A stretch of 62,000 nucleotides of DNA from Tubiluchus corallicola (taxonomy: Eukaryota > Priapulida > Priapulimorpha > Priapulimorphida > Tubiluchidae): contig JAQGDQ010000340.1 in assembly GCA_030141605.1 (NCBI GenBank), positions 1 to 62,000 of the forward strand. Reading direction: 5' to 3'. A program made the translations under genes and the position numbers. Below, one piece after another: positions 1 through 12,600 of this stretch; the stretch's first letter is position 1, and each line of letters starts with the position of its first letter. The notes under the pieces are model-generated. The model worked only from the letters and a program-made list of their open reading frames with translations. It did not search any database and was not told the origin of the DNA.

Positions 1-205
1 TTGATTTTGTGAGAGACGGTTTTATCTTATCAGTTTGTAAATGGATGTAAAAGGATTAAATTCATAATACAATATGAATTTTAGCTAATGCACACATAGG
101 TACATATGTTTGTATACGTATATGTGTAAGTGAGGCAAAATTTATCCTTTGTTTTTTCGTAAATTTTAGCAAAAGGCCTTGTTCTTACATATTTGTAAGT
201 AAAGC
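1..205. repeat. Dispersed repeat H, copy cut by the window edge
   Basis: The sequence matches 9508-9706 almost base for base in the same orientation, including the shared 'gagacggtttta' and 'aattttagcaaaag' blocks. The other half of the unit lies left of the window. No protein-coding signal is visible. It is probably a transposon fragment of unknown class. Confidence 0.75.
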
Positions 206-260
206 GTGCATGTAGAAAAGTTTGTTATTTTTAATACTTTCCTAGTAGTGTAATCTAAAT

Positions 261-585
261 AATGCGTCTTGACGCGTGTTAACTACAATCGTGACGTGTC
301 ATGTGGGCAAAGCAAAGCCGTCTACCGCATCAGTTCAGTCACTTCAGTTCTTTTACGTGGACTTCACTTAATTATGCATTAGCCTGTGCGTAGAGTGATT
401 TACTAGCAGGATCTTGTTTGGGAACAAGAAGAAATGAACTAGGTAACGTTCTAACTGTTAAAGCTGTTACTGTTACAATAGAATTGCCTGCTCGGCGTTG
501 TCAAATCTACACAAATGCGTTGTCTAGTACACCTAACCTTTGAACCTTTTCACGATCGTCATTAATTACTGGAACTGTGAAAAGG
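261..585. repeat. Dispersed repeat G (copy 1)
   Basis: This about 325-bp block recurs in the same orientation at 55967-56254. Both start at 'aatgcgtct' and end at 'ggaactgtgaaaag', with substitutions and small gaps. I see no clear terminal repeats, so the element class is unknown. Confidence 0.75.
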
Positions 586-1345
586 CGTTCGTTATTATTT
601 TTTACTCAAAATTAACTGTTCTTTCCGATGGTGTTGTCAGTTTTGATTGCTTCTGTAAACGGCAGCAGGGCAGTGGTTTCTTGACACCTGTCCTTCGTGG
701 TATTTCCGCCGCTCGTTACCGTACGATCACTAATCGACGACGTGCGATCGCAGTGGGCTCTCTCAAAGAGAACTAGTGTCATGGCTCATTCATTCCAGAA
801 CTTCACTTATTTTTGATTTCTGAGAATAAAAAACAAGAAATAGAGAAAGTATTTAAAAAACTCCTTCATGTCTGTGATAAATTCCAGGGCAAGGGAGACC
901 AATGTTTTTGGTCACCCTGTACACATGTCCGCATCGTCTGTTGGAAAACTCTGCATTTGAACAGCAATCTAGGCGCTTTTGGTTTCACGGCAAATTCTAG
1001 CCGGTCTTTCATTTCTGGACGCCTTGTAGACAAACGCTGTCGAGAGCTTAAGTTATGAGTTTGTTTGCTCTTGAGATGATGGATTTTAATGTTATTAGAC
1101 TTGATGTCTTTGGTATCTAAAAGAAGTTTTCGGAAAGCATAGTATTAAAAATTAGTATTTTGTTGAAATTCACCGTAGTTTCTAGCTAGAGATAAAATAA
1201 GAGGAAACTAGGGTTTATTAAAACATCATCATCATCCTTATTTACAATAATGCTACAAGGTTAGGCGTACATATTGAATGATAGTAATAATACAAAATAA
1301 AGGTTAGATGTCACATATACGAGAATAATTGTTAGTATCTATTTA
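586..1345. other. No gene seen
   Basis: Short open frames only, with no codon pattern, splice-site pairing or repeat structure that I could support. Confidence 0.5.
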
Positions 1346-2730
1346 ACCTATGTGCAGTTACGTACTATATAAGAACTTTAGAGGACCTGTATAAGGAAAG
1401 CCTCTATGTACAGTTACGTACTATATAAGTACTTTATAAGGAAAGCCTGTATGTACAGTTACGTACTATATAAGTACTTTAGAGGACCTGTATAAGGAAA
1501 GTCTCTATGTACAGCTACGTACTATATAAGTACTTTAGAGGACCTGTATAAGGAAAGCCTCTATGTACAGCTACGTACTATATAAGTACTTTAGAGGACC
1601 TGTATAAGGAAAGCCTCTATGTACAGTTACGTCCTATATAAGTACTTTAGAGGACCTGTATAAGGAAAGCCTCTATGTGCAGTTACGTACTATATAAGTA
1701 CTTTAGAGGACCTGTATAAGGAAAGCCTCTATGTACAGTTACGTACTATATAAGTGCTTTAGAGGACCTGTATAAGGATAACCTCTATGTACAGTTACGT
1801 ACTATATAAGTACTTTAGAGGACCTGTATAAGGAAAGCCTCTATGTACAGCTACGTACTATATAAGTACTTTAGAGGACCTGTATAAGGAAAGCCTCTAT
1901 GTACAGTTACGTCCTATATAAGTACTTTAGAGGACCTGTATAAGGAAAGCCTCTATGTTCAGTTACGTACTATATAAGTACTTTAGAGGACCTGTATAAG
2001 GAAAGCCTCTATGTACAGTTACGTCCTATATAAGTACTTTAGAGGACCTGTATAAGGAAAGCCTCTATGTGCAGTTACGTACTATATAAGTACTTTAGAG
2101 GACCTGTATAAGGATAACCTCTATGTACAGTTACGTACTATATAAGTACTTTAGAGGACCTGTATAAGGAAAGCCTCTATGTACAGTTACGTACTATATA
2201 AGTACTTTATAAGGAAAGCCTCTATGTACAGTTACGTACTATAAGTACTTTAGAGACCTGTATAAGGAAAGCCTCTATGTACAGTTACGTACTATATAAG
2301 TACTTTAGAGGACCTGTATAAGGAAAGCCTCTATGTACAGTTACGTACTATATAAGTGCTTTAGAGGACCTGTATAAGGATAACCTCTATGTACAGTTAC
2401 GTACTATATAAGTACTTTAGAGGACCTGTATAAGGAAAGCCTCTATGTACAGTTACGTCCTATATAAGTACTTTAGAGGACCTGGTATAAGGAAAGCCTC
2501 TCTATGTGCAGTTACGTACTATATAAGTACTTTAGAGGACCTGTATAAGGAAAGCCTCTATGTACAGTTACGTACTATATAAGTACTTTAGAGGACCTGT
2601 ATAAGGAAAGCCTCTATGTACAGTTACGTACTATATAAGTACTTTAGAGGACCTGTATAAGGAAAGCCTCTATGTACAGTTACGTACTATATAAGTGCTT
2701 TAGAGGACCTGTATAAGGATAACCTCTATG
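1346..2730. repeat. 56-bp minisatellite, about 25 units
   Basis: The unit is 56 bp and contains the near-palindrome GTACTATATAAGTAC. About 25 units are present. Two units (near 1410 and 2200) carry the same internal deletion of about 11 bp, and one lacks the TA of TATATAAG. Variant positions (acgtCctat, tgtGcag, gtGcttt, ggaTaAcc) recur in ordered groups, so blocks of several units were copied together. The array stops abruptly at a G-rich run near 2731. Confidence 0.97.
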
Positions 2731-3454
2731 GGGGGAGGGGGGACATTTTACGCACTACACGGGTTTTTCCCTGCCTACATTTTTACATCATATGCATTTA
2801 TGCAATTACGTAATTAACGAACCGATGACAGCAGGTTCGTTAGAGTATTTTCACTTGGCTTTAAAGTTATTCATCGACAATTAGGCAACAATAGACTACA
2901 TATATATATATATATATATATACAATAGGACAATTTTTGTATATATATATATATATAGAGCTTTATTTAATGCTTCTTCATTTTCTAAAAATAGCACTGA
3001 TTATGTTTTTCCCTGCAGATTTTCTTATAGTCACCATACTGAGTGACTTGTTCTTTTCTTTAATGCTCCATGTTATCCCTAGCACTATTATGAAGCCAAA
3101 GAAAATGCGCAGCTTCGTTTTCCTCTACAAAAGAATTTTCCACAACGCATGTCATATTCCCATAATATCTTTTTACGCTTTTAACTCCTAAAACCATCTT
3201 ATGTCATCTCACCGAGGGGGATTAGTTTAAATGTGCCTCAAACATGGCTTCATCCGCTAAACCAATAAAGACGTTCATTAGCCATGTTCGAATCGCACCT
3301 TGACAAAGCAAAAATGCATTATACCTGTTTATGGACACAACGCGCCCCCTGGGAGGAAGGAGTATATAATGAGACACAGCTGCGCAGATGACTTTTAATC
3401 CCTAACATTCGATTCCACGGCTCGCAAGAAAGACGCAAAATCAAATCTGCAATG
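2731..3454. other. Gap with (TA)n and repeat H fragment
   Basis: It starts with a G-rich run and holds two short (TA)n tracts around 2900-2955, then an inverted fragment of repeat H. The rest shows no gene. Confidence 0.5.
2955..3061 (-). repeat. Dispersed repeat H, inverted fragment
   Basis: It is the reverse complement of 9396-9502, nearly perfect over about 107 bp. It lies directly beside a (TA)n tract. The apparent open frame here is explained by the repeat and not by a gene. Confidence 0.85.
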
Positions 3455-3643
3455 TTAGCCAGACTGCATTGATAACAGTAGACAAAGCGTGTTTTGAACG
3501 TTAACTGTTTCTTGCTGTGGCCGCCAGTCTACATTTAGGCCGGCAAGGTCTAAAACAAGCGAGTCTACAGGAAACTCAACACACTGGGCTGAGGAATCCG
3601 CTGGCAGGGCTAGAAATAGACAAATAACTGCACCAAAAAACAT
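3455..3643 (-). CDS. Candidate small secreted peptide or first exon, unrecognised
   Basis: An ATG-started frame of 62 residues on the minus strand begins with a typical signal peptide (MFFGAVICLFLALPADSSAQ) followed by C-V-E-F-P-V-D. The body is mildly acidic, contains D-W-R-P and ends at a TAA. The surrounding 3.3-3.8 kb is more GC-rich than its neighbours, which fits a real exon or promoter area. It could be the first exon of a longer secreted protein or chance. I recognise no family, and no neighbouring exon was found. Confidence 0.3.
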   Translation of the reverse strand: MFFGAVICLFLALPADSSAQCVEFPVDSLVLDLAGLNVDWRPQQETVNVQNTLCLLLSMQSG

Positions 3644-4087
3644 GCCGGCAACCGGCTGCGATAATAATAACACAGTGACCACCAAATGTAAGCAAATTAA
3701 GTGGCGAGAAGGGAAGGATTGACTAAGGGGAGGCACTTTTTCACGGAAAGGAGCTCCCGGAATTAAGAGAACGCAGGCTTCATACGCGTCGAAAGCTCTC
3801 TAAATCGAGGGAGCTAGAAGCAATGCAGATTGCAGAGGTATAATCAGGAACGAAAGAAATAGCTAGTACTGAAAATTAAGCAATCATGAACCTGCTCAGC
3901 ATTTAGTTGGGTGATTGGTTTGAAAACTTGCCCGGCCGGCTTTTTTGATCCGTTGTTTACCTGGTTGTAAGACGATGTTTATGCACCCGATAGTGACTAA
4001 GATTCTGTGTCATTTATTAGAGAACTGTTGAAGGTAATGATCTAGGTTCCGTCCTGCCACAACAATGTATAAGCAATCGTAAGTGAC

Positions 4088-4660
4088 TAAAGGCGCGCTC
4101 AGATTAGCCAGTTTTCTGCCGCGAGTTTTCTCTCTCACAGCAAACTCGCATGTGTGAACGTCTTTACGAGTTACTGTCATCAAGTTATTGCAAACTCTCC
4201 AACAGTTGCTGCGAGCTCATTTACTGTCTAGTGTGAACGCCTCAGCGAGTTACTCTCGGCACTTCTCGCAGTGAATAGAGAAGTGAGTGTCAGCTCGTGC
4301 TTAGTATCGGAGAGTACCTCGCAGCAAGTTTTGCTCTGTAGTCTGAACACGCTTGCGAGTTACTCTCGATATTTCTCGTGGTGAATAGAGAAGTGAATGT
4401 CAGCTCGTGCTTACTGTTGGAGAGTACCTCATGGCAAATTTTCTTTCCTACTCTGAACACACCTGCGAGTTACTGTCTAGTGTGACACCTCGGCGAGTTA
4501 CTCTCGGCACTTCTCGCAGCGAATAGAGAGGTGAGTGTCAGCTCACGCTTTCTGTCGGAGAGTAACTCGCAGCAAATTTTGCTCTCTGGTCTGAACATGC
4601 TTGCGAGTTACTTGGCGAGTTTAGTTGGCGAGAAAACTCGCTAGTCTGAAAGCGCCATTA
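4088..4660. mobile_element. Non-autonomous TIR element with internal repeats
   Basis: The left end (TAAAGGCGCGCTCAGATTAG) and the inverted right end (reading TAATGGCGCTTTCAGACTAG) are imperfect inverted repeats of more than 30 bp. The inside is made of diverged repeats of about 110-130 bp with recurrent 'gcgagttactctcg', 'gaatagagaagtgag' and 'gtgtcagctc' blocks. There is no open frame. The superfamily is unassigned because I could not fix the target duplication. Confidence 0.65.
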
Positions 4661-4937
4661 GGTATTACTGATACGTTCCACTGTAACCTTCTGTTAGTGC
4701 GAATGCGCCATTAGGTAATACTGATACGTTCAACTGTAACCTTCTGTTAGTGTGAATCTGCTGTTAGGTATTACTGATACGTTTAACGGTGTCACCTTCT
4801 GTTAGTGTGAATGCGCCATTATGTTTTACTGATACATTCAACTGTAAACTTCTGTTAGTGTGAATCTGCTGTTAGGTATTACTGATACTTTCAACTGTAA
4901 CCTTTTGTTAGTGCGAATCTGCTGTTAGTCTGGAAAA
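4652..4937. repeat. 53-bp tandem array starting at the TIR end
   Basis: About 5.5 units of 53 bp follow the right end of the preceding element. Each unit carries 'ttaggtattactgatac' and 'ctgttagtgtgaat'. The first units start with GCGCCATTA, the terminal bases of the TIR element, so the array appears to have been seeded at the element-host junction. Confidence 0.85.
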
Positions 4938-4977
4938 TGCAATAAGACATTCTTAAATACGTCTGCTAAAATATACA

Positions 4978-5345
4978 TCCCTTAGCAAACCTATGAAAAC
5001 CAAAAATAACAGACTCAAAGCATTCCCTATTAAAGGCCATGCTATCTGCCTGAAAAGGGCCAACAAGCTTTTTCAACATCGTCTCAGTCAAACAATTTCC
5101 ATGCTTCAATTGTTTCATCATCCATGTACGAAAAAGAACTAACAGGACCGTTGAAATATATATATATATATATATGCATACATACGTTAGTGCTTTTTCG
5201 TACATGGATGATGAAACAATAGAGGCATGGAAATTGTCTGAATGAGACGATGTTGAAAAAGCTTGTAGGCCGTTTGTAGGCGGTCGTGTGGCCTTTAATA
5301 AGGAATGGTTTGAGTTTGTTATTTTTGGATTAGGTTTGGCAAGGG
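4978..5345. mobile_element. Foldback element: long inverted repeat around (TA)n
   Basis: Arms of about 160 bp (about 4978-5140 and 5187-5345) are reverse complements with scattered mismatches. They are separated by a spacer with (TA)n. The blocks 'tttcgtacatggatgatg' and 'cctttaataaggaatg' show the pairing. The transcript would form one long hairpin. No protein is encoded, and it is probably a foldback or MITE-type element. Confidence 0.8.
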
Positions 5346-5941
5346 ATCAAACTACTTAGTTTGAAGAGTGAATTTACAGTACAGTACAACACAATTACTG
5401 ATTTATATCAGTATTCCTACTTTGTGCAGTGCGGAAAGATGTAGTACATTTTAAGCACAGATACATAGTCAACAACTAGTTACTTCGAGACTATAATTTC
5501 ACAAATAATTAATTCAAAAATACGAGCAGTTAATTAGATAATACTTAATTGAAATATGCAAAACGTATAGTACACATTAAATGGTTTATGCTACGTCTCA
5601 GTATCGTCTGCCATGAGAGAATGCTGCACGCTCGCTTAAAACTGTGTTTCACTGTCATTCTAGGTCATATAAAGGCAAGTGATGTACGTGTATTCTTGCT
5701 AGATTATTATTCACTAATAAAGAGCACGTTTATTGCTCGAAAGATACACGATTAGGGTTTTTAAACTGTGTAATCGTAGCCAATTTGCAGCTGTTGAAAG
5801 ACGAATTTGTTGCAACAAAAACGCATTTTCTCTTTGCAATCATCAACATGTTTAACTAGATACTACGATGTCAAGACAGAAAGAGAGAGAGGGAGAGAGA
5901 GAGGAGAGAGAGAGTGAGAGAGAGAGAGAGAGACTACGTAC
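5346..5941. other. No gene; GA-rich tract at the end
   Basis: AT-rich sequence without supportable coding signal, ending in a GA-rich tract (about 5876-5932) that abuts the next minisatellite. Confidence 0.5.
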
Positions 5942-6522
5942 GTTGTTTATTACCCAGATAACTTACATTGTTTATTGTCCAGACTACTTACATTGTTTAT
6001 TACCCACACTATTCACATTGTTTATTACCCACACTATTTACATTGTTTATTACCCAGATTACTTACATTGTTTATTGTCCAGACTACTTACATTGTTTGT
6101 TACCCGCATTATTAACATTGTTTATTACCCACACAATTTGCATTGTTTATTACCCAGACTACTTACATTGCTTATTACCCATACTACTTATATTGTTTAT
6201 TACCCACACTATTAACATTGCTTATTACCCATACTACTCACATTGCTTATTACCCAGACTACTCACATTGCTTATTACCCACACTACTTACATTGTTTAT
6301 TACCCACACTATTAACATTGTTTATTACCCACACTACTTACATTGTTTATTACCCACACTATTAACATTGATTATTACCCACACGACTTACATTGTTTAT
6401 TACCCAGACTACTCACATTGCTTATTACCCACACTACTTACATTGTTTATTACCCACACTACTTACATTGTTTATTACCCATACTACTTACATTGTTTAT
6501 TATCCGCACTTCTTACATACTT
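5942..6522. repeat. 25-bp minisatellite, about 23 units
   Basis: The unit is 25 bp, consensus ACATTGTTTATTACCCACAC plus TACTT. Because 25 is not a multiple of 3 and the unit has almost no stop in any + frame, long overlapping open frames appear. They share one 25-residue repeat pattern rich in Y, L, T and H. This is expected of the array and does not show a gene. Confidence 0.95.
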
Positions 6523-7316
6523 GCAATCTAGCGTGAACCACTCTGGCTTGATCTCCTATAGTTTGATCTCCGGTTAGTAAAGAATTTTACTACCATTTAC
6601 TACTGCATTGTTAGTTATCACTGCTCTGGATGAGCTGAGTTCTGGTCCTCCCACAAGGCCGCAGCCATTCACATGAGCAAGCTCAATTGAGTACTATAGA
6701 TTTGCAGTATGTAGTATGCTACCTATTCTATAACGGAATAAAAGGGAAAATTTAAAGAGAAAAAATACATGAAAAAAATCAAGGTACTTACATATGTGTA
6801 TTGTTCTTGTTGTTGTTGTTGTTGTGAAGGCAGTTTTTGTCACGGTTTCAAGGCCACTTTCCAGTACAGCGCACAAAATGTGCGCCGCAGCTTAAAACAA
6901 TATTATTATTGTAAAAGGGAAGCCAAAGCTAGAGCAACAGAAGGAAGCCAGATAATATACAAGCTTCGCAGCTTGGCAACAAACAGACAGCTGCTTAGAA
7001 GAAGGCCAACTGCAGTGATACACAATCACAAATCATTCATGTTTGCATCACGGGAATCAAGATTGTACAATTATCAGATTTGCTTTAATGTCAAGATTGT
7101 ACACGTGTCATCAATGCAACATTCGAGTCAAAATTGTACGAATTGCTTCAATACATCATGGCTCTCTGGAGTATCAACTAGTGATGTACCAGAAGACTGT
7201 GGATGAAGATTTGCTAAAAGCAGTTATTTTTGCAAAAAAGATTTTTGATCATGTTATTATTTTGTAGCATAGCACACCACTGCACAATTTAAAATACTGA
7301 TATACTTAAATATTCT
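6523..7316. other. No gene seen; (TTG)n tract
   Basis: A short (TTG)n run lies near 6803-6825. Open frames around 6770-7270 show no family resemblance and have no splice context I can support. Confidence 0.5.
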
Positions 7317-7441
7317 AAAGGAAAACCGGACTATTGATTAAGCTCAATGTTGCCTATAAAAGTTTACAATTGTTTCTAATATTTGTATAATTATCTTGGA
7401 AAGCAAAGTTATCGGCAAGCGAACACAGATATCGCTTGCGT

Positions 7442-8870
<1,429 letters not shown>

Positions 8871-9110
8871 TGCGCGTCAAGCACGTCTGCGTAAACGAAC
8901 ATTGCTATAAGAAGCCGATGTGATGTCACGAAAATGAGCTCTACGTCACTATGACGTCACAGACGAACACTGCAGTTCATGATCATGCTTATCACGGTAC
9001 CTCGCCTATTTTTCAGCCAAGTAAATGTGTCAAAAGGGGGCCATTGCCAGCCTTATTGGATTCGCTGAGGAACGTGTGGCTTTGAAAGTTTAACAAAATT
9101 TAACTATCCG

Positions 9111-9395
9111 AGGTAATTATTATTTAATCTAAGCTGTGATTTAAAAAAAACTATTCTGGTTTTCAACATTTTTAGAACATACTTCGTTTTAAACTAATAT
9201 CTACGCAATCGTTCGGTTCTCCTTTAACTTTGGTAAGTTTTGTCATTTTTACAAGATCACTGCCAGTCTTTAAACACACATTAATAACACATAATAAATA
9301 TTACATGCGCCCACGACACTCATAGCTGTAACAGCTCACATTGAAACATTCAGGCAGTTCACAACCTATATTTATTGCACAACTGCACAAATCCT
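9111..9395. other. No gene seen
   Basis: AT-rich spacer between element F and repeat H with no supportable feature. Confidence 0.5.
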
Positions 9396-9706
9396 TTAAA
9401 GAAAAGAACAAGTCACTCAGTATGGTGACTATAAGAAAATCTGCAGGGAAAAACATAATCAGTGCTATTTTTAGAAAATGAAGAAGCATTAAATAAAGCT
9501 CTAGTTGATTTTGCGAGAGACGGTTTTATATTATCAGTTTTGTAAAGAGATGCAAAAGGATTAAATGCATAATACAATATAAATTTTAGCTCATGCACAC
9601 ATAGGTATATATGTTTGAATACATATATATATGTAACTGAGGCAAAATTTATCCTTGTTTTTTTCGTAAATTTTAGCAAAAGTCCTTGTTCCTACATATT
9701 TGTAAG
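9396..9706. repeat. Dispersed repeat H, most complete copy
   Basis: The first third is the inverse of 2955-3061 and the remainder matches 1-205. This copy therefore shows both halves of the unit joined at 'agctctagttgatttt'. Confidence 0.8.
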
Positions 9707-10574
9707 AACACCCTACCTCTGAACAGAAATTCTCAGGCGTGGTGGTTGCCGCCATTCACTTGAAAATCACGATATAGCTGGGAGACTTCGTGACTTTTCG
9801 TAAGCGCGTCGTGACTTTCCGTGGGCGCCGCACAGCTTAAACTAATTCAAACTTTTGCAGTTTTCTAAAGGTTCATGCAAACACATTACAAAATATCTCA
9901 TTTTTTGTAAAAACTTATTACACTTTTAGTGAAGATTTGCGGAGCGCTACTTTTCTTGAAGACGAATGACGTCATTGGAAGAAGAATGGGGCATTATGAA
10001 CTAGCTTGAACTCTATAGACAGTTTCTTTGCAAATTTCTTTTGTTATCTTTTTCCAAGTTTAAACGTTAGCAAGTCAAAGAAACACGACATGCTAAGCGA
10101 ATTGTCCTTTCCTTAGAAACTGACGATTTTGCCAGAAAATGCTTTACTTCAGTGAAAACTACGGTGTCCAACAAGGTTCCATTTTAGGGCTCATATTGTT
10201 TCAAAAACTTATAAATAAACCTAACTAGAATAAAATAAGCGAGTTTGCTCTGCAGTGCTGTCTTTGGTGTAAGTGAACAACAGTCAAAACCATCGTGCGA
10301 GCGTGAGTAGATGTCGAGAACGCAAGAAATGGCAATTCTGTAAAGTGCACCCTGGTGGTGGAATTCTAATTTGCTTAGTTCATTAAGCCATGCATTCACT
10401 GAAATCAAAACTGAAAAAGTAAACTGGCGAATCTAATCAGCTAACAGGTTCTCGTCAAAATGTCACGAAAGGAAATGAGAGTTTCGAAATTTTTGACATA
10501 TCAGAATCATAAGATCAACAATTCTCGCCTGTATGCTCTTAGGAATACAGAGGCCATTATTTAGCTTAGCTTAC
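9707..10574. other. No gene seen
   Basis: It contains 'gaatgacgtcattgg', a CRE-like motif also seen near 27790 and 35770, within otherwise featureless sequence. No coding signal. Confidence 0.45.
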
Positions 10575-10905
10575 ATTAAATTAGTTTGGGATGGATTGGA
10601 CTGGATTGGACTGATTAAATTGGGTTGGGTTAGGTTAGGTTAGGTTAGGTTAGGTTAGGTTAGGTTAGGTTAGGTTAGGTTAGGTTAGGTTAGGTTAGGT
10701 TAGGTTAGCTAAGGTTATTTAGGTTAGGTGAGGTTAGGTTAGGTTAGGTTGGAATGGATTGGGTAGGATAAGATTGGATTGGGTTGGATCAGATTGGATT
10801 GGATTGGATCAAATCACATCAGATCACATTAGACTAGTTTAGATTAAATTAGATTAGATTATGCTACATTGGATTGGATCGGATCGGATCAGACCAGATC
10901 AGATT
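10575..10905. repeat. (TTAGG)n interstitial tract with decayed flanks
   Basis: A near-perfect TTAGG run lies at about 10625-10710. On both sides it grades into related pentamers (TTGGA, TTGGG, GATCA, GATTA) over about 330 bp in all. TTAGG is the arthropod-type telomere unit. Here it is internal, so it may be a telomere relic or an ordinary microsatellite. Confidence 0.9.
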
Positions 10906-11997
10906 AGATTTTTAAGCTACGAGCATTTACTCAGCAGTCTTCTTACTATTCAGTCCGTCACAAACTTATCATGCAATTATGAAAACCAATTTCCGAATTT
11001 TTGAAACCAAATTTAGTTAAGGAACTGTAAACAAGTCGGAAATGAACCAGGGTTTGAACTAGAGACCTTTGCATTACGTGTTTATTACCATTGCCATCAA
11101 ACTAAACAGTCAGTGCTGCTGACATAAATTCTAGCTTGAAAGTCTGCTTTATTCTTCTTCAAAAATTTCACTTCTCAATGATGTATAAGTCCTGTGGAAC
11201 TGCAGCATCCCCTATTTTCACTCGATATTATCGATAATATTCAACACTTGTCTTTTCTCTTTAGTTCTTTCTTTATGCTTGTACGGAACCAGAGCACGTT
11301 AGCGTAATACTGTTTACTTCACAATCCAGTACAGTGCGCTTCAGCAACACGGTGTTTGGCTTTTGTGCACATGTCTGGGCGCAGGTAGAAAAAGTACTGT
11401 CGCTCACACAGTTTGTTAGCAGTTGTCACGTGCGGTACCGTGAATGGATCAAGCGTGAACAGCGATAATTTAGGGTATTAGTAAGCAAAAAATATTTTTT
11501 ATTTAGGATTTTATCAAGTATATGTATAAACTTTCAAATGTTTGTGTGTTAAAAATTAAAATAACAACATTGAAATTACAATGTTTGTTTCGCTTTACAC
11601 AGTATTAAACAATTGAAAATTTTCTGAAGCGGCACCCCACTAATTTTAAGTACGAGCGGCCACTGCTTCCCATTGAAGAAATGGAACAAAACAACCCACC
11701 AGACTTTCTGGTGTACCAGCCTAAATAAAACATAAACAATGACCAAGCAGGAATAAGCAAGAAAGGACATTTACGTCACACGTGCATGTTTACAAATACC
11801 AAATTTTGTTCCAGGCATCATGCCATGGGATTATAAACGCAAAGTTAATGATAAATTCGATTCCCAGGTGAAAGAGGAATCTTTTGATGGCACTCATTTT
11901 ATGGCCACTTGCAGAAAAAGCGGCTTTTATGGCTACGCGAATGTAATGAGTCGTAGATGTTTCAACGCAGAAGAAAATTTCATACCCGGATATTTAG
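10906..11997. other. No gene; one tRNA-like fragment
   Basis: Minus-strand 11105-11044 carries a B-box-like AGTTCAAACCC and a weak upstream A-box-like stretch, perhaps a SINE remnant. An open frame at 11820-12020 (+) of 66 residues has no family resemblance and runs into purine-rich repeat; I do not call it a gene. Confidence 0.4.
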
Positions 11998-12270
11998 GCA
12001 AAAAAGAAGAAAAAGAATGAGGGGAAGAAGAAGAAGAAAACAAGAAGAATGAGAGAAAAAAGAGAGGAAGAAAAAGAAGAGGACGAAGACGAAGTTAGCC
12101 CCTTTCTCTTCTAACTGTCTTCCCCTCCTCATTAGGCACAAAAAGAAGAAGAAGAATGAGGAGGGGAAGTAGAAGAAGAAAACAAGAACAATGAGAGAAA
12201 AAAAGAGAGGAAGAAAAAGCAGAAGACGAAGACGAAGTAGTTAGCCCCTTTCTCTTCTAGCTGTCTTCCC
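11998..12270. repeat. Two direct copies of a purine-rich block
   Basis: A block of about 135 bp, made of (GAA)n-like purines followed by 'agcccctttctcttcta', is present twice (about 11998-12130 and 12139-12270). Between them, CTTCCCCTCCTCATT (about 12119) and AATGAGGAGGGGAAG (about 12154) form an inverted repeat. Confidence 0.85.
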
Positions 12271-12344
12271 CCTTTCTGTCATTAATGCGATAGAACAGCC
12301 GTTGCCGAAAAGTATTTGTTTACTTTGGATTATGTTGTTTATCC

Positions 12345-12600
12345 ATTCCTTTGTTTTAACCAATCACACAACCGTGCTGCATCATTGTTCTAGCCTGCAC
12401 AACAAAATAGCATACAGCTGCTGCAACTTCCATTGTTTAACCAGTCACACAACCGTGCTGCATCATTGTTCTAGCCTGCACAACAAAATAACATGCAGCT
12501 GCTGCAACTTTCATTATTTAACCAGTCTCACAACTGTGCTGTATCATTGTTTCTAACCTGAACAACAGAAAAACATGCAGCTGCTGCAACTACTAGCAAC
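12345..12600. repeat. 81-bp tandem repeat, about 3 units
   Basis: The unit of 81 bp (27 codons, so frame is kept) carries 'cacaaccgtgctgcatcatt' and 'gcagctgctgcaact'. The third copy is diverged. The frame is open but of odd composition (H, C, T), and I do not regard it as coding. Confidence 0.85.

Noticed and set aside
1346-2730. CRISPR-like array
   Set aside because: Units are contiguous with no unique spacers, and the DNA is eukaryotic. The same holds for the 59-bp and 25-bp arrays.
2937-3191. 84-codon hydrophobic + strand ORF
   Set aside because: It starts in (TA)n and is mostly an inverted fragment of dispersed repeat H.
12302-12556. 84-codon ORF with 27-residue repeats
   Set aside because: It is an 81-bp tandem repeat whose frame stays open by unit length. 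No domain or start context.
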